From a bacterium (GTDB lineage Bacteria > Bacillota > Bacilli > Lactobacillales > Streptococcaceae), in the NCBI GenBank assembly GCA_905221345.1, contig CAJNCW010000004.1, positions 181,695-245,694 on the forward strand: a DNA stretch of 64,000 nt, in the 5' to 3' direction. Positions within the stretch are counted from its first letter, which is position 1. Each line of letters begins with the position of its first letter. The position numbers and the translations under genes were made by a program. Below the pieces are notes generated by a model. It ran no database searches, was not told where the DNA came from, and was given only the letters and a program-made list of their open reading frames with translations. Below, piece after piece: positions 17,231 through 27,989 of the stretch.

Positions 17231-17596
17231 TTATTTTTTCTTACCAGCAATCGCAACAGCTTTACCTTTACGAGTGCGAGCGTTGTTTTTAGTGTTTTGT
17301 CCACGGACAGGAAGTCCACGACGGTGACGAATACCACGGTATGAACCGATTTCCATCAAACGTTTGATGTTCAAGTTCACTTCACGACGAAGGTCACCTT
17401 CAACTTTGATTGCATCCACTTCACGACGGATAGCATCTTCTTGATCTGATGTAAGGTCACGTACACGAACATCTTCTGAGATTCCAGCAGCAGCCAAAAT
17501 TTTCTTAGATGTTGCAAGTCCGATACCATAAACGTAAGTCAATGAGATTACTACGCGTTTGTCATTTGGAATGTCAACTCCAGCAATACGAGCCAT
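17231..17596 (-). CDS. rpsM: 30S ribosomal protein S13
   Basis: 121 aa opening [21 protein letters not shown] and carrying the conserved [17 protein letters not shown] segment, which contacts tRNA at the P site and the subunit bridge. It follows rpmJ within the alpha operon. Confidence 0.97.
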
Positions 17597-17613
17597 GTTT
17601 TCTCCTTTCTATC

Positions 17614-17730
17614 TTATCCTTGACGTTGTTTGTGTTTTGGATTTGCTGGGCAAATTACCATAACACGGCCATTACGACGAATTACTTTACAGTATTCGCA
17701 AATTGGTTTGACCGATGGTCTTACTTTCAT
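17614..17730 (-). CDS. rpmJ: 50S ribosomal protein L36
   Basis: 38 aa: [20 protein letters not shown] and on to a KHKQRQG tail. The zinc ribbon keeps three cysteines and a histidine (CEYC ... C ... H), so this is the zinc-binding (C+) form of L36. An ATG at 17728-17730 follows GGAGGG. It sits between infA and rpsM as usual. Confidence 0.95.
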
Positions 17731-17754
17731 TTCTTATCCCTCCAAGTTTTTCGA

Positions 17755-17973
17755 TTATTTAAAGCGGTAAGTGATACGTCCACGTGTCAAGTCATATGGA
17801 CTCATCTCGACAGTAACACGATCTCCCGCTAAAATACGAATATAGTTTTTACGAATTTTACCAGAAACTGTTGCTAAAATCTGATGTCCATTTTCAAGTT
17901 CAACCGTAAACATTGCGTTAGGCATTGTATCGACTACTTTGCCTTCAACTTCAATCACATCGTCTTTTGCCAC
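17755..17973 (-). CDS. infA: Translation initiation factor IF-1
   Basis: 72 aa OB-fold protein reading (M)[19 protein letters not shown] and ending [15 protein letters not shown]. The start is a GTG at 17971-17973 with GGAGGTGC upstream; a longer ATG-initiated frame to 18027 adds residues foreign to IF-1. It blocks the A site during initiation. It lies in the operon between adk and rpmJ. Confidence 0.95.
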   Translation of the reverse strand: MAKDDVIEVEGKVVDTMPNAMFTVELENGHQILATVSGKIRKNYIRILAGDRVTVEMSPYDLTRGRITYRFK

Positions 17974-18089
17974 GCAAAAGCACCTCCATAAATTTCGATT
18001 CGATGCCTCTAAACACAGAGACAACAATTATAAGTCAGACTATTTCAGTATAACATTTGTAGCGATTTTTTGCAAGTGTGAAAAACGCT

Positions 18090-18728
18090 TTATTTCAAAT
18101 TTGTCAATACTTTTTCGATGTCTTTAAACACATCGTTGATATCTTGATTTCCTTCGATATCGTGGATCAAACCTTTGGCACGATAGTGAGCAATGATTGG
18201 TTCACCTTGTGCGATATTCACATCCAAACGACGTTTAACAGTCTCAGGCTTGTCATCTTCACGTTGATAGTAATCTTCTTCTTTGTAGTCAACTGGTGGG
18301 TTGAAAACTTTGTGGAAGGTTTCACCTGTTTCGCGGTGGATAATACGGCCACTCAAACGTTCCAAGAGACAGTCTGGATTCACTTCGATATTAATCACAC
18401 CTTCAAGTTCGATACCAAGTTCAGCCAATGTTTTATCCAAGGCATGAGCTTGTTCAATCGTACGTGGGTAACCATCTAACAAGAAACCTGTTTCTTTGAT
18501 ATCATCCTGTGAAAGACGCTCTTTAACGATTCCATTTGTGACCTCATCTGGAACCAACTCACCTTTGTCAATGTATGACTTTGCGAGTACACCCATTTCA
18601 GTTTGATTTGCCATAGCAGCACGGAACATATCTCCAGTTGAAATGTGTGCCACGTGGAATTGTTCCACAATTTTAGCTGCTTGCGTTCCCTTACCTGCTC
18701 CAGGTAAGCCCATAATCAAAAGATTCAT
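18090..18728 (-). CDS. adk: Adenylate kinase
   Basis: 212 aa, interconverting ATP plus AMP and 2 ADP. The P-loop is [11 protein letters not shown] (about 7-17), the AMP-binding segment STGDMFRAA, and DGYPRT is present. The LID region ([21 protein letters not shown]) is long but has no CxxC pairs, so this is the zinc-free long form. It follows secY, the conserved secY-adk-infA order. The 18729-18875 spacer has a CCCC-flanked hairpin. Confidence 0.97.
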   Translation of the reverse strand: MNLLIMGLPGAGKGTQAAKIVEQFHVAHISTGDMFRAAMANQTEMGVLAKSYIDKGELVPDEVTNGIVKERLSQDDIKETGFLLDGYPRTIEQAHALDKTLAELGIELEGVINIEVNPDCLLERLSGRIIHRETGETFHKVFNPPVDYKEEDYYQREDDKPETVKRRLDVNIAQGEPIIAHYRAKGLIHDIEGNQDINDVFKDIEKVLTNLK

Positions 18729-18875
18729 GATCTGATCTCCTTATTTTGTATTTAAATAGAAGCAGAAAGCTTGTTTCAACCCCTATTTAAAAACAAAATA
18801 GAAGAGGGGAGATGAAAATCTATCTTTCTAGGTAGACCTTCATACTCCACTCTCTAAGCAAAAGTAATCTTGCTT

Positions 18876-20186
18876 TTATTCTGTTTTGTCCATGAAACCA
18901 ACATACTTACGTTTCAATAGGTAACCTTCCAGCTGTTTGATTCCTTCGATACCTGTCGAAATAATGATCAAAAGACTAGTCCCCCCAAAAGCAACGGCTT
19001 CTGAAAGACCAAAGACATCTTTTGCTACAATCGGCAAGATTGAAATCACACCAAGGAAAAGGGAACCGACGGTTGCAAGGCGACGAAGAAGTTTCGACAT
19101 AAACTCTTCAGTACCTTTACCTGGACGAACACCATGGATATAGGCTCCACTCTTTTGCAAGTTTTCTGCTGCTTTCTCTGGATTGATCTGTACAAATGTA
19201 TAGAAGAATGTAAAGAGAATAATCAGCAGGGCATACATAGCAACACCTGTTGGAGATGTTGTCGCAAGCATTTCTTGTGCTGTACGCACCCAAGTCCAAT
19301 CAAGCCCCATAGCGCTGACAAACTGAAGAATAGCCGCAGGAGCTGCCGTAATCGAACTTGCAAAGATAACTGGGATAACACCAGCAGGATTGACCTTCAA
19401 AGGAAGGTATGAACTGGATGGAGCACCTTGAGCAACTTTTGTATATTGGATCGGAATTTTATATTCTGCCTGTTGTACATAGGTTGTAAAGTAAACAATC
19501 AACAAGACAGCGATTATCAAAATAACGACAAAAATAATTGATGATGTCAACCGATCACTTGGAATATTGACAAAATAGTCCACGTAGATACCATGAATCA
19601 TCTCTGGAATTGAAGCCACAATCCCTGCAAAGATAATCATAGACACCCCATTACCATATCCCTTATCAGTGATTTGCTCTCCGAGCCAAGTAACGATCAT
19701 AGTACCTGCAGTCAGGATAATACCAATCGTAACAAAGACTTGCGGGGTCAAATCTGTCGTTAATAATTTTGCACCAGATAGAGTATTAAAACCAGCAGTG
19801 ATCCCGATTGATTGCACAAATGCAAGAATAAGTGCAATATAGCGAGTTGCTTGGTTTAACTTTCTCCGTCCTACTTCCCCCTGCTTGCCCCACTCTACAA
19901 ACTTTGGAACAATATCCATTTGTAGCAATTGAACAACGATGGAAGCAGTGATATACGGACTCACACCGAGTGCAAAAACCGAGAAGTTCTTCATGGCATT
20001 CCCTGAAACAAGACTAAGCATGTTTAAGAAGGATAATCCACTCAAAGCTTCCAGACTTTTTGCATTCACACCTGGTACAGTAATACTAGTCCCGATACGG
20101 AAGACAAGTATGATAAAAATCGTAAAGAGAATTTTTGATCGTACTTTCTTAACCTTGAGGGCCTCTTTTAATAATTTAAAAAACAT
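18876..20186 (-). CDS. secY: Protein translocase subunit SecY (housekeeping)
   Basis: A 436-aa, ten-helix core channel of the Sec translocon. It opens MFFKLLKEALKVKKVRSKILFTIFIILVFRIGT with the conserved GVSPYITASIVVQLLQMD plug/TM2 region and YAYIHGVRPG-like GAYIHGVRPGKGTEEF. It is distinct from the decayed accessory secY2 at 6860-7296. It starts 11 bases after rplO. Confidence 0.97.
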   Translation of the reverse strand: MFFKLLKEALKVKKVRSKILFTIFIILVFRIGTSITVPGVNAKSLEALSGLSFLNMLSLVSGNAMKNFSVFALGVSPYITASIVVQLLQMDIVPKFVEWGKQGEVGRRKLNQATRYIALILAFVQSIGITAGFNTLSGAKLLTTDLTPQVFVTIGIILTAGTMIVTWLGEQITDKGYGNGVSMIIFAGIVASIPEMIHGIYVDYFVNIPSDRLTSSIIFVVILIIAVLLIVYFTTYVQQAEYKIPIQYTKVAQGAPSSSYLPLKVNPAGVIPVIFASSITAAPAAILQFVSAMGLDWTWVRTAQEMLATTSPTGVAMYALLIILFTFFYTFVQINPEKAAENLQKSGAYIHGVRPGKGTEEFMSKLLRRLATVGSLFLGVISILPIVAKDVFGLSEAVAFGGTSLLIIISTGIEGIKQLEGYLLKRKYVGFMDKTE

Positions 20187-20197
20187 AGGTCACCTCT

Positions 20198-20638
20198 CTA
20201 GATGACTTCTACTGAACCACCTTTAGCAGTGATAGCTTCTTCAGCTGTTTTAGAGAATTTAGCTGCTTTCACAGTCAATTTCTTAGTCAACTCACCGTTA
20301 CCAAGAATTTTAACGCCTGATTTTTCAGCCTTTACAATTCCTGCTTCGATAAGAACAACTGGAGTAACTTCAGTACCATCTTCAAAGACGTTCAATTGAT
20401 CAAGATTTACAATTGCGTATTCTTTAGCGTTGATGTTAGTGAATCCACGTTTTGGAAGACGACGGAACAATGGAGTTTGTCCACCTTCAAAACCAAGGCG
20501 AACTCCGCCACCGCTACGAGCTTTTTGACCTTTTTGACCGCGACCAGATGTTTTACCGTTACCTGATGAAGTACCACGACCAACACGGTTACGTACTTTA
20601 CGAGAACCTTCTGCAGGTTTCAATTCATGAAGTTTCAT
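20198..20638 (-). CDS. rplO: 50S ribosomal protein L15
   Basis: 146 aa starting [20 protein letters not shown], with the glycine-rich [22 protein letters not shown] stretch that threads into 23S rRNA. It precedes secY. A spacer of 145 bases with a strong hairpin separates it from rpmD. Confidence 0.97.
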   Translation of the reverse strand: MKLHELKPAEGSRKVRNRVGRGTSSGNGKTSGRGQKGQKARSGGGVRLGFEGGQTPLFRRLPKRGFTNINAKEYAIVNLDQLNVFEDGTEVTPVVLIEAGIVKAEKSGVKILGNGELTKKLTVKAAKFSKTAEEAITAKGGSVEVI

Positions 20639-20744
20639 TATTATTTTCTCCTCTTTTGTAAAATGCTAGCGCCGATAAGAGAGAAAAGGTTGTCTCCCTT
20701 ATCAACTCGCCTATACATTCGTCATCTTAGATGACTATATCTAG

Positions 20745-20778
20745 TTTTAGGGGATGAGTATTGCCACATCCCCTAAAA
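20745..20778. other. Strong hairpin in the rpmD-rplO spacer
   Basis: A perfect 12-bp inverted repeat (TTTTAGGGGATG at 20745-20756, complement at 20767-20778) lies between rpmD and rplO. On the transcribed (minus) strand it is followed by AAAACTAG, not a U-tract, so it is not a normal terminator. It could be an mRNA processing or stabilising element. Confidence 0.6.
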
Positions 20779-20783
20779 ATTCA

Positions 20784-20966
20784 TTAGTTTACTTCTTCAA
20801 CTGTTACCAAGTGAGATACTGCAGTGATCATACCACGGATAGCAGCGTTGTCTTCTTTGATAACAGAGCTGTTCAATTTGCCAAGTCCAAGTGCTACAAC
20901 AGTTTTACGTTGTGATGGAATGCGTCCGATTGGAGACTTAGTCAAAGTAATTTTAATTTGAGCCAT
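20784..20966 (-). CDS. rpmD: 50S ribosomal protein L30
   Basis: 60 aa, [20 protein letters not shown]. The ATG at 20966 follows AAAGGGGATAAA; the longer frame to 21020 overlaps rpsE and is not used. A small large-subunit protein in the order rpsE-rpmD-rplO. Confidence 0.95.
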   Translation of the reverse strand: MAQIKITLTKSPIGRIPSQRKTVVALGLGKLNSSVIKEDNAAIRGMITAVSHLVTVEEVN

Positions 20967-20979
20967 TTTATCCCCTTTC

Positions 20980-21474
20980 TTATGCCAAATCAGAAACTGA
21001 AATACCACGAAGGGCAGCAACTTCTTCAGCGCGTTTCAATTGTTTCAAACCTTCAACAGTTGCACGAACAATGTTGATTGGAGTGTTAGAACCAAGTGAT
21101 TTAGATGTAATATCTGCCACACCTGCCAATTCCACAACGGCACGAACGGCACCACCAGCGGCAACTCCAGAACCTTCTACAGCAGGTTTCAACAATACTT
21201 TAGCTCCACCGAATTCTGAAAGAACTTCGTGTGGGATTGTTGTTCCAACCATAGGAACTTCAATCAAGTTTTTCTTAGCATCTTCTACTGCTTTACGGAT
21301 TGCTTCTGGAACTTCTTGAGCTTTACCAGTACCAAATCCTACGCGACCATTGTGGTCACCAACAACAACAAGAGCTGCGAAACGAAGACGACGTCCACCT
21401 TTAACAACTTTTGTAACACGGTTGACAGCAACTACGCGTTCTTCTAATTCAACTGCATTGTCTTTAAATGCCAT
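20980..21474 (-). CDS. rpsE: 30S ribosomal protein S5
   Basis: 164 aa with the S5 N-terminal dsRNA-binding region ([21 protein letters not shown]) and [21 protein letters not shown]. The [11 protein letters not shown] loop is where spectinomycin-resistance changes arise in other bacteria; no deletion was noticed here. It follows rplR with an AGGAGG-containing spacer. Confidence 0.97.
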   Translation of the reverse strand: MAFKDNAVELEERVVAVNRVTKVVKGGRRLRFAALVVVGDHNGRVGFGTGKAQEVPEAIRKAVEDAKKNLIEVPMVGTTIPHEVLSEFGGAKVLLKPAVEGSGVAAGGAVRAVVELAGVADITSKSLGSNTPINIVRATVEGLKQLKRAEEVAALRGISVSDLA

Positions 21475-21491
21475 TTTCTAGTGTCCTCCTA

Positions 21492-21848
21492 TTAGAATTT
21501 CAATCCGTTTTCACGAGCTGCATCAGCCAAAGCTTTCACACGTCCGTGATATAGATATCCACCGCGGTCGAACACCACTTCTGAAATACCTTTAGCGTTT
21601 GCACGTTCTGCAACGAGTTTACCGACAGCAACGGCTTGTTCAGTCTTAGTTCCTTTTGAAACTTCTTTGTCAAGAGTTGAAGCACTTGCGAGCGTTACAC
21701 CCGCTACGTCATCAATCACTTGAGCGTAGATGCCTGTATTAGAACGGAATACGTTCAAACGTGGGCGATCAGCAGTTCCAGAGAGTTTTCCGCGAACGCG
21801 ACGGTGGCGTTTTTGGCGGAGTTTGTTTTTATCTGGTTTAGAAATCAC
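21492..21848 (-). CDS. rplR: 50S ribosomal protein L18
   Basis: 118 aa read from a GTG at 21846-21848 ([19 protein letters not shown]), preceded by GAGGTG. An in-frame ATG at 21887 would add 13 residues not found in L18 and has no SD. L18 binds 5S rRNA with L5. The ending [10 protein letters not shown] is typical. Confidence 0.93.
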
Positions 21849-21931
21849 AGTTTTCACCTCTTTAGTTTTAAATCGTGTGCTATGCACAAAGTTGGAAAAT
21901 AGGTCGGTGGTTGAAGATCAGCCACTCAACA

Positions 21932-22468
21932 TTATTTACCTGTTTTACCTTCTTTAAGACGAACGTATTCGCCAACGTAACGGATACCTTTACCTTTATA
22001 TGGTTCTGGTGAGCGAAGGCTACGTACGTAAGCAGCTGTTTGACCAACTACTTCTTTTGAAATTCCGCTAACAACGATTGTTGTTGGGTTTGGAAGTTCA
22101 AAAGTAATTCCTTCTGGAGCTTCAACTTCGTCTGGATGAGATTTACCAACAGCCAAGACAAGTTTGTTTCCTTGAAGTTGTGCACGGTAACCAACCCCAC
22201 GCATTTCAAGTTCTTTCTTGAATCCTTCTGATACACCAACAACCATGTTGTTCAAAAGCGCACGAGTAGTTCCGTGAATAGTTTTCATTTCTTTTGAATC
22301 GTTTGGACGATGAAGAGTTACTTCAGTACCTTCCACACGAATTTCAATATCTTTTGAGAACTCACGAGTAAGTTCTCCTTTAGGTCCTTTTACAGTTACT
22401 ACGTTGTCATTGTTAGTGAGTTCAACACCAGCAGGCAACACGATAACTTTATTACCAATACGTGACAT
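21932..22468 (-). CDS. rplF: 50S ribosomal protein L6
   Basis: 178 aa beginning [19 protein letters not shown] and ending with the conserved [26 protein letters not shown] rRNA-binding tail. It is separated from rpsH by a 186-base structured spacer. Confidence 0.97.
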   Translation of the reverse strand: MSRIGNKVIVLPAGVELTNNDNVVTVKGPKGELTREFSKDIEIRVEGTEVTLHRPNDSKEMKTIHGTTRALLNNMVVGVSEGFKKELEMRGVGYRAQLQGNKLVLAVGKSHPDEVEAPEGITFELPNPTTIVVSGISKEVVGQTAAYVRSLRSPEPYKGKGIRYVGEYVRLKEGKTGK

Positions 22469-22544
22469 GTTTATATTCTCCTGTTAGATTGTCAGGCCAT
22501 GACGGCCAGTTTTCACGGGGTTAAATCGATTTCTCGATTAAAGG

Positions 22545-22656
22545 AATATTTAGGTTTCAGTTTCAAAGTGAATCCAAGCATCGTCTCGTAGGCATAACTT
22601 TGGGTTAGGCAAGAGACGATAACGAAGGGTCACAAAGAAATTGGAAGCTAAATATT
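22545..22656 (-). other. Long-range RNA stem in the rpsH-rplF spacer
   Basis: AATATTTAG at 22545-22553 and the following bases pair with CTAAATATT at 22648-22656 and its 5' flank, giving an imperfect helix of about 20 bp with G-U pairs. Inside is a second 8-bp stem (ATCGTCTC/GAGACGAT). The outer arm overlaps the rpsH stop codon. It is a candidate regulatory or processing element; no known family was recognised. Confidence 0.5.
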
Positions 22657-23053
22657 ACCAAACGTAAGCGATAACCTCACCACCAACGTTCTTTTGGCGA
22701 GCTTCTTTATCGGTAAGCAAACCTTCAGATGTTGAAAGGATAGCAATTCCAAGTCCGTTAAGAACTTTTGGAAGATCTTCACGTTTTTTGTAGACACGAA
22801 GCCCTGGTTTAGAAACACGTTTCAAGTTAGTGATAACTTTTTCACCGTTTGGTCCGTATTTAAGGAATACACGGATGATGCCTTGTTTGTCATCTTCGAT
22901 GATTTCTACGTTTTTTACAAAACCTTCGCGTTTAAGGATTTCAGCAATCCCTTTTTTGATGTTTGATGCAGGTACTTCAAGTACTTCGTGTTTCGCTTGG
23001 TTAGCGTTACGAATACGAGTTAGGAAGTCTGCGATTGGGTCAGTCATAACCAT
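22655..23053 (-). CDS. rpsH: 30S ribosomal protein S8
   Basis: 132 aa, [19 protein letters not shown], with the conserved C-terminal [26 protein letters not shown] that binds helix 21 of 16S rRNA. In other bacteria S8 feeds back on the spc operon, which makes the structured spacers on both sides worth attention. GAGGAGAAAAAC precedes the start. Confidence 0.97.
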   Translation of the reverse strand: MVMTDPIADFLTRIRNANQAKHEVLEVPASNIKKGIAEILKREGFVKNVEIIEDDKQGIIRVFLKYGPNGEKVITNLKRVSKPGLRVYKKREDLPKVLNGLGIAILSTSEGLLTDKEARQKNVGGEVIAYVW

Positions 23054-23170
23054 TTTGTTTTTCTCCTCTTACTAGTAGTTTGCAAGTTGCACTTGCTAGT
23101 TAATGATTGAGCTGGGCTCAGATAGTATTGACACATTCAAATGAGATGACTCTTATTTGAACACGAGCTA

Positions 23171-23244
23171 CAACCTGGGCAAAAAAGATAGATTTGTTTT
23201 GGAGCATCGCTCCTACACCAAATCTCCTATTTTTGCTGTGGTTG
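23171..23244 (-). other. Extended hairpin in the rpsN-rpsH spacer
   Basis: A nearly continuous rod is formed by CAACC/GGTTG, then GCAAAAA/TTTTTGC, AGATTTG/CAAATCT and an apical GGAG/CTCC stem. It occupies most of a 213-base gap inside the operon. A second hairpin (TTCAAATGAGA/TCTTATTTGAA) lies beside it at about 23135-23160. No match to a known riboswitch was recognised. Confidence 0.55.
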
Positions 23245-23266
23245 TTACGCTCTTTGTATCATGATA

Positions 23267-23452
23267 TTACCAAGATGCTTTTGTTACACCAGGAATTTGT
23301 CCTTTGTAAGCTAATTCACGGAAGCAAACACGGCAAAGTTTAAATTTGCGGTAAACTGAATGTGGACGACCACATTTTTCACAACGAGTATAAGCTTGAG
23401 TAGAGAACTTCGCTGGACGTTTGTTCTTAGCAATCATTGATTTTTTAGCCAT
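23267..23452 (-). CDS. rpsN: 30S ribosomal protein S14 type Z
   Basis: 61 aa zinc-binding form: [20 protein letters not shown] with CEKC and CRVC zinc-ligand pairs. It lies at the standard spc position after rplE (17-base gap). Confidence 0.96.
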
Positions 23453-23469
23453 TAGATTTACCTCCTATA

Positions 23470-24012
23470 TTATTTTGCAAAAGGCATTCCAAGGCCTGTA
23501 AGCAATGCACGTGACTCTTCGTCAGTGTTAGCAGTTGTTACGATAACGATGTCAAGACCACGAGTTTTGTCAACGTCATCGAAGTTGATTTCTGGGAAGA
23601 TCAATTGTTCTTTCACACCGAGTGTGTAGTTTCCGCGTCCATCAAATGATTTTGTTGGAACACCGTGGAAGTCACGTACACGTGGAAGTGAAACTGAAAC
23701 CAATTTGTCCAAGAATTCGTACATACGTTCACCACGAAGGGTAACTTTTGCACCGATCGCTACACCTTCACGAAGACGGAAGCCGGCGATTGATTTTTTA
23801 GCTTTAGTGATAAGTGGTTTTTGACCTGAGATAAGTGCCAATTCTTCAGCAGCTTTTTCAAGGCTTTTAGCGTTTGATACAGCTTCACCAACACCCATGT
23901 TCAAAACGATCTTATCTACTTTAGGCACAGCCATCACTGATGAGTAGTTAAATTGTTCTGTCAAAGCAGGAACTACTTCATTAAGATATTTTTCTTTTAA
24001 ACGATTTGCCAT
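23470..24012 (-). CDS. rplE: 50S ribosomal protein L5
   Basis: 180 aa ([20 protein letters not shown]) with the 5S-rRNA/tRNA-contacting region [20 protein letters not shown] and a [15 protein letters not shown] core. It ends [12 protein letters not shown]. It follows rplX by 23 bases. Confidence 0.97.
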   Translation of the reverse strand: MANRLKEKYLNEVVPALTEQFNYSSVMAVPKVDKIVLNMGVGEAVSNAKSLEKAAEELALISGQKPLITKAKKSIAGFRLREGVAIGAKVTLRGERMYEFLDKLVSVSLPRVRDFHGVPTKSFDGRGNYTLGVKEQLIFPEINFDDVDKTRGLDIVIVTTANTDEESRALLTGLGMPFAK

Positions 24013-24035
24013 TATACTTCTCCTTTCCTTCGTGA

Positions 24036-24341
24036 TTAATCAAGCACTTCGCCTGATTTTTTGTTGTAGCGAACTTTTTTACCGTCTACAAATTTGTAAC
24101 CAACACGACCAGCTACTCCGTTTTTGTCCAAAACTTGAACGTTTGATACGTGGATAGCTGCTTCTTTCTCAATGATACCACCTTGAGGAAGGTCGTTAGT
24201 TGGACGTTGGTGTTTCTTAACGATGTTAACACCTTCAACGATAACTTTGTTTACTTTTGGAAGGGCAGTAAGGACAACAGCTTCTGTTCCCTTATCTTTA
24301 CCAGCGATTACGCGAACTTTGTCGCCTTTTTTTACAAACAT
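24036..24341 (-). CDS. rplX: 50S ribosomal protein L24
   Basis: 101 aa with an N-terminal KOW motif ([20 protein letters not shown]) and [10 protein letters not shown]. It is an assembly initiator of the large subunit. It is separated from rplN by 78 bases containing an imperfect GGGTGCC-type hairpin. Confidence 0.97.
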   Translation of the reverse strand: MFVKKGDKVRVIAGKDKGTEAVVLTALPKVNKVIVEGVNIVKKHQRPTNDLPQGGIIEKEAAIHVSNVQVLDKNGVAGRVGYKFVDGKKVRYNKKSGEVLD

Positions 24342-24419
24342 TAGGTTTCTCCTTGATTTTTCTTACGCCCATAAGGGCACCCTGGAAGTAAATCCAGGGG
24401 ACTAGTTTGTTTCTAAAAA

Positions 24420-24788
24420 TTAAAGTACTTCTGGAGCAAGTGACACGATCTTCATGAAGCCACCTTCACGCAATTCACGTGCAACTGGGCCAAAGATACG
24501 TGTTCCGCGAGGAGTTTTGTCTTCACGGATGATAACTGCTGCGTTTTCGTCAAACTTGATGTATGAACCATCAGCACGACGAGCACCTGATTTAGTACGA
24601 ACGATAACAGCTTTTACAACGTCACCTTTTTTAACCGCACCACCAGGAGTAGCTTGTTTTACAGATGCCACAATGACATCACCGATGTTCGCAAATTTAC
24701 GTTTAGAACCACCAAGAACTTTGATAGTCAAGATTTCGCGTGCACCGCTGTTGTCTGCGACTTTCAAACGAGTTTCTGTTTGAATCAT
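24420..24788 (-). CDS. rplN: 50S ribosomal protein L14
   Basis: 122 aa, [20 protein letters not shown], ending [10 protein letters not shown]. It forms intersubunit bridge contacts. It starts 25 bases after rpsQ. Confidence 0.97.
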   Translation of the reverse strand: MIQTETRLKVADNSGAREILTIKVLGGSKRKFANIGDVIVASVKQATPGGAVKKGDVVKAVIVRTKSGARRADGSYIKFDENAAVIIREDKTPRGTRIFGPVARELREGGFMKIVSLAPEVL

Positions 24789-24813
24789 TTCAGTTTTCTC
24801 CTTTCAGGCTTGA

Positions 24814-25074
24814 TTAGATGATGACCGCTTCTTCAACAACTTCTACAAGACGGAAACGTTTTGTAGCTGAAAGCGGACGAGTTTCCATGATACGTACGAT
24901 ATCGCCTTCTTTGGCAACATTGTTTTCATCATGTGCTTTGTATTTTTTAGAGTAGTTAATACGTTTACCATAGACTGGGTGGTTACGTTTTGTTTCAACT
25001 ACAACTGTGATTGTCTTGTCCATTTTGTCAGATACAACACGTCCAACAAGAACTTTACGATTATTGCGTTCCAT
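24814..25074 (-). CDS. rpsQ: 30S ribosomal protein S17
   Basis: 86 aa OB-fold protein: [24 protein letters not shown] with [18 protein letters not shown] near the end. It binds the 5' domain of 16S rRNA. It follows rpmC. Confidence 0.97.
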
Positions 25075-25098
25075 TGAAATTTCTCCTTCCCTAGTCTA

Positions 25099-25305
25099 TT
25101 ATTTCGCTTCAGATTGAACTGTTTTGATACGAGCAATTTGTTTTTTAACTTCTTTCAAGCGAGCTGTTTGTTCCAATTGGCCAGTAGCAGCTTGGAAACG
25201 AAGTTCAAACAATTCTTTTTTCAATTCGTTTTCGCGCTTCGCGAGTTCTTCTTGAGAAAGACCACGAAGTTCTTTAACAAATTCTTTTACTTCATTAAGT
25301 TTCAT
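25099..25305 (-). CDS. rpmC: 50S ribosomal protein L29
   Basis: A 68-aa two-helix protein, [20 protein letters not shown] with [20 protein letters not shown]. It sits at the tunnel exit. It begins 9 bases after rplP. Confidence 0.96.
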
Positions 25306-25314
25306 GCCTTCTCC

Positions 25315-25728
25315 TTATTCTGCTTCACGTTTTACGAATTTACATTTAACTGGCAATTTGTGGCTTGCAAGGCGAAGCGCTTCGCGAGCGATCTCTTCAG
25401 ATACACCAGCAACTTCAAACATCACTTTACCACGTTTAACTGGTGCTACCCAACCTTCAGGTGCCCCTTTACCAGATCCCATACGCACACCGATAGCTTT
25501 AGCAGTGTATGATTTGTGTGGGAAGATTTTAATCCAAACTTTACCACCACGTTTCATGTAACGAGTCATGGCGATACGAGCAGCTTCGATTTGGCGGTTA
25601 GTGATCCAGTGGCTAGTTGTAGCTTGAAGACCGTATTCACCGAATGCTACTTCTTTTCCACCTTTTGCTTCACCGCGCATTTTTCCACGGAATTCACGAC
25701 GGTGTTTAACACGTTTAGGTACTAACAT
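25315..25728 (-). CDS. rplP: 50S ribosomal protein L16
   Basis: 137 aa, [20 protein letters not shown], with [14 protein letters not shown] [19 protein letters not shown], the arginine-containing loop near the A site. It starts 3 bases after rpsC, so translation is probably coupled. Confidence 0.97.
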   Translation of the reverse strand: MLVPKRVKHRREFRGKMRGEAKGGKEVAFGEYGLQATTSHWITNRQIEAARIAMTRYMKRGGKVWIKIFPHKSYTAKAIGVRMGSGKGAPEGWVAPVKRGKVMFEVAGVSEEIAREALRLASHKLPVKCKFVKREAE

Positions 25729-25731
25729 TGG

Positions 25732-26385
25732 TTATTTACCTCCTTTAGTGTTTTTACGAGCTGGAAGAACTTCACCACGGTAGATCCATACTTTAACACC
25801 AAGTTTACCGTATGTAGTATCTGCTTCTTCCCAAGCGTAATCGATATCTGCACGAAGTGTGTGAAGTGGAACAGTTCCTTCAGAGTATCCTTCAGCACGG
25901 GCGATATCTGCACCGTTCAAACGACCTGATACTTGAGTTTTAATTCCTTTAGCTCCAGCACGCATTGCACGTTGGATTGCTTGTTTTTGTGCACGACGGA
26001 AAGCAACACGTTGCTCCAATTGACGAGCGATTCCTTCACCTACAAGGTGAGCATCCAAATCAGGTTGTTTGATTTCGATGATGTTGATGTGTACTTGTTT
26101 TCCAGTCAATTTGTTAAGTTTTGCACGGAGTGCATCAACGTTAGCACCACCTTTACCGATAACCATACCTGGTTTAGCAGTGTGAAGTGAAACGTTAACT
26201 TTGTTTACTGCGCGTTCAATTTCGATAGTTGAAACTGCTGCGTCAGCAAGTTCTTTTTGAACGAATTTACGGATTGCAAGATCTTCATGAAGGTAATCCG
26301 CGTATTCTTTTTCAGCATACCATTTGGCATCCCAATCACGGATGATGCCGACACGCATACCAATTGGATGTACTTTTTGACCCAC
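25732..26385 (-). CDS. rpsC: 30S ribosomal protein S3
   Basis: 217 aa. It has a KH domain with [15 protein letters not shown] and a C-terminal S3 domain ([45 protein letters not shown]). It lines the mRNA entry channel. It starts 12 bases after rplV. Confidence 0.97.
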
Positions 26386-26397
26386 GATTTTACCTCC

Positions 26398-26742
26398 TTA
26401 TTTTTCTGCAACAGCTACAGTGATGTGAGCTGTACGTTTGTTGATTGGTGAAGCTGAACCTTTCGCACGTGGACGGAAACGTTTCATAGTTGGTCCTTCG
26501 TTTGCGAATGCTTCAGATACTACCAAGTTAGCTTTGTCCAAACCAAAGTTGTTTTCAGCGTTAGCTACAGCTGAGTTCAAAACTTTCAAGATGATTTCAG
26601 CAGCTTTGTTTGGTGTGAATGTCAAGATTGCAATAGCATCGGCTACGCTTTTACCACGGATGTTGTCAAGAACAAGACGTGATTTACGAGGTGAAACACG
26701 TACTGTACGAGCCATTGCTTTAGCTGAAGTAATTTCTGCCAT
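26398..26742 (-). CDS. rplV: 50S ribosomal protein L22
   Basis: 114 aa, [20 protein letters not shown], with the extended loop [20 protein letters not shown] that reaches into the exit tunnel, the site of some macrolide-resistance insertions elsewhere; none is apparent here. It follows rpsS by 11 bases. Confidence 0.97.
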   Translation of the reverse strand: MAEITSAKAMARTVRVSPRKSRLVLDNIRGKSVADAIAILTFTPNKAAEIILKVLNSAVANAENNFGLDKANLVVSEAFANEGPTMKRFRPRAKGSASPINKRTAHITVAVAEK

Positions 26743-26753
26743 TTATGTTCTCC

Positions 26754-27035
26754 TTATTTTCTACGTGTTTTCTTATCGTCTGCAGCGTGACCTTTGTAAG
26801 TACGTGTTGGTGCAAATTCACCAAGTTTGTGACCTACCATGTCTTCTTGGATGTAGACAGGTACGTGTTTACGTCCGTCATAAACTGCGATAGTGTAACC
26901 AATGAAACTTGGGAAGATCGTTGAACGACGTGACCAAGTTTTAATAACTTTTTTCTTTTCGTCGTTAGCTTGAGCTTCAACTTTTTTCATCAAATGCTCA
27001 TCGACGAAAGGTCCTTTTTTAAGACTGCGTCCCAT
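26754..27035 (-). CDS. rpsS: 30S ribosomal protein S19
   Basis: 93 aa starting [20 protein letters not shown]. The ATG at 27035 has GGAGAAAATACAAAA upstream; the extension to 27083 is noncoding. It ends [12 protein letters not shown]. The 27036-27138 spacer contains GC-rich hairpin sequence (AGCGGCTTGCGCT). Confidence 0.96.
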
Positions 27036-27138
27036 TTTTGTATTTTCTCCTTTAAATGTTGTACCACAGCGGCTTGCGCTCACATGGAGCGCTACCGAGC
27101 TGGCGGATTTCCTAGTTGCTTAGGCGACTAGTTTACTA

Positions 27139-27972
27139 TTATTTCTCATTGCGACGACGAACGATAAGTTTGTCAGATTTCGCTTTCTTGTTACGAGTTT
27201 TAAGACCAAGAGCAGGTTTGCCCCATGGAGTAGATGGTGCTTTACGACCAACTGGTGCTTTACCTTCACCACCACCGTGTGGGTGATCGTTAGGGTTCAT
27301 TACAGAACCACGAACTGTTGGGCGGATACCTTTCCAACGGCTACGTCCTGCTTTACCAAGGTTTACAAGTCCATGTTGTTCGTTTCCGACAACACCAACT
27401 GTAGCACGACAAGTTCCAAGAATCATACGAACTTCGCCAGATTGAAGACGAACAAGAACGTATTTACCTTCTTGACCCAATACTTGAGCAGAAGCTCCAG
27501 CAGCACGTACCAATTCTCCACCACGACCTGGTTTCAATTCGATGTTGTGGATCAAAGTACCAACCGGGATGTTAGCAAGCGGAAGAGCGTTTCCGACTTT
27601 GATATCTGCTTCAGGACCTGAAACGATACGTTGACCAACTTCAAGACCTTTTGGAGCGATGATGTATGCTTTCACACCGTCAGTGTAGTGTACAAGAGCG
27701 ATGTTTGCAGAACGGTTTGGATCGTACTCGATTGTTTTAACAACTGCTTCAACGTTGTCTTTGTTACGTTTGAAGTCAACCAAACGGTAGAAACGTTTGT
27801 GTCCACCACCTTGGTGACGAACAGTGATACGACCGTTGTTGTTACGACCAGCCTTGTTCTTCAAAGCAACAAGCAATGATTTTTCAGGAGTGCTTGTTGT
27901 GATTTCAGCGAAATCCAAAGAAGTCATATTACGGCGACCGTTTGTTGTTGGTTTATAAACACGAATTCCCAC
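27139..27972 (-). CDS. rplB: 50S ribosomal protein L2
   Basis: 277 aa with the conserved peptidyl-transferase-proximal segment [23 protein letters not shown], including the essential histidine. It opens [20 protein letters not shown]. It starts 17 bases after rplW. Confidence 0.97.
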   Translation of the reverse strand: MGIRVYKPTTNGRRNMTSLDFAEITTSTPEKSLLVALKNKAGRNNNGRITVRHQGGGHKRFYRLVDFKRNKDNVEAVVKTIEYDPNRSANIALVHYTDGVKAYIIAPKGLEVGQRIVSGPEADIKVGNALPLANIPVGTLIHNIELKPGRGGELVRAAGASAQVLGQEGKYVLVRLQSGEVRMILGTCRATVGVVGNEQHGLVNLGKAGRSRWKGIRPTVRGSVMNPNDHPHGGGEGKAPVGRKAPSTPWGKPALGLKTRNKKAKSDKLIVRRRNEK

Positions 27973-27989
27973 GATATTTCCTCCTTAGA

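Noticed and set aside
24454..24783. Long plus-strand ORFs antisense to ribosomal genes (for example 109 codons here)
   Set aside because: They are shadows of strongly biased codons in rplN and similar genes, without SDs or recognisable products.
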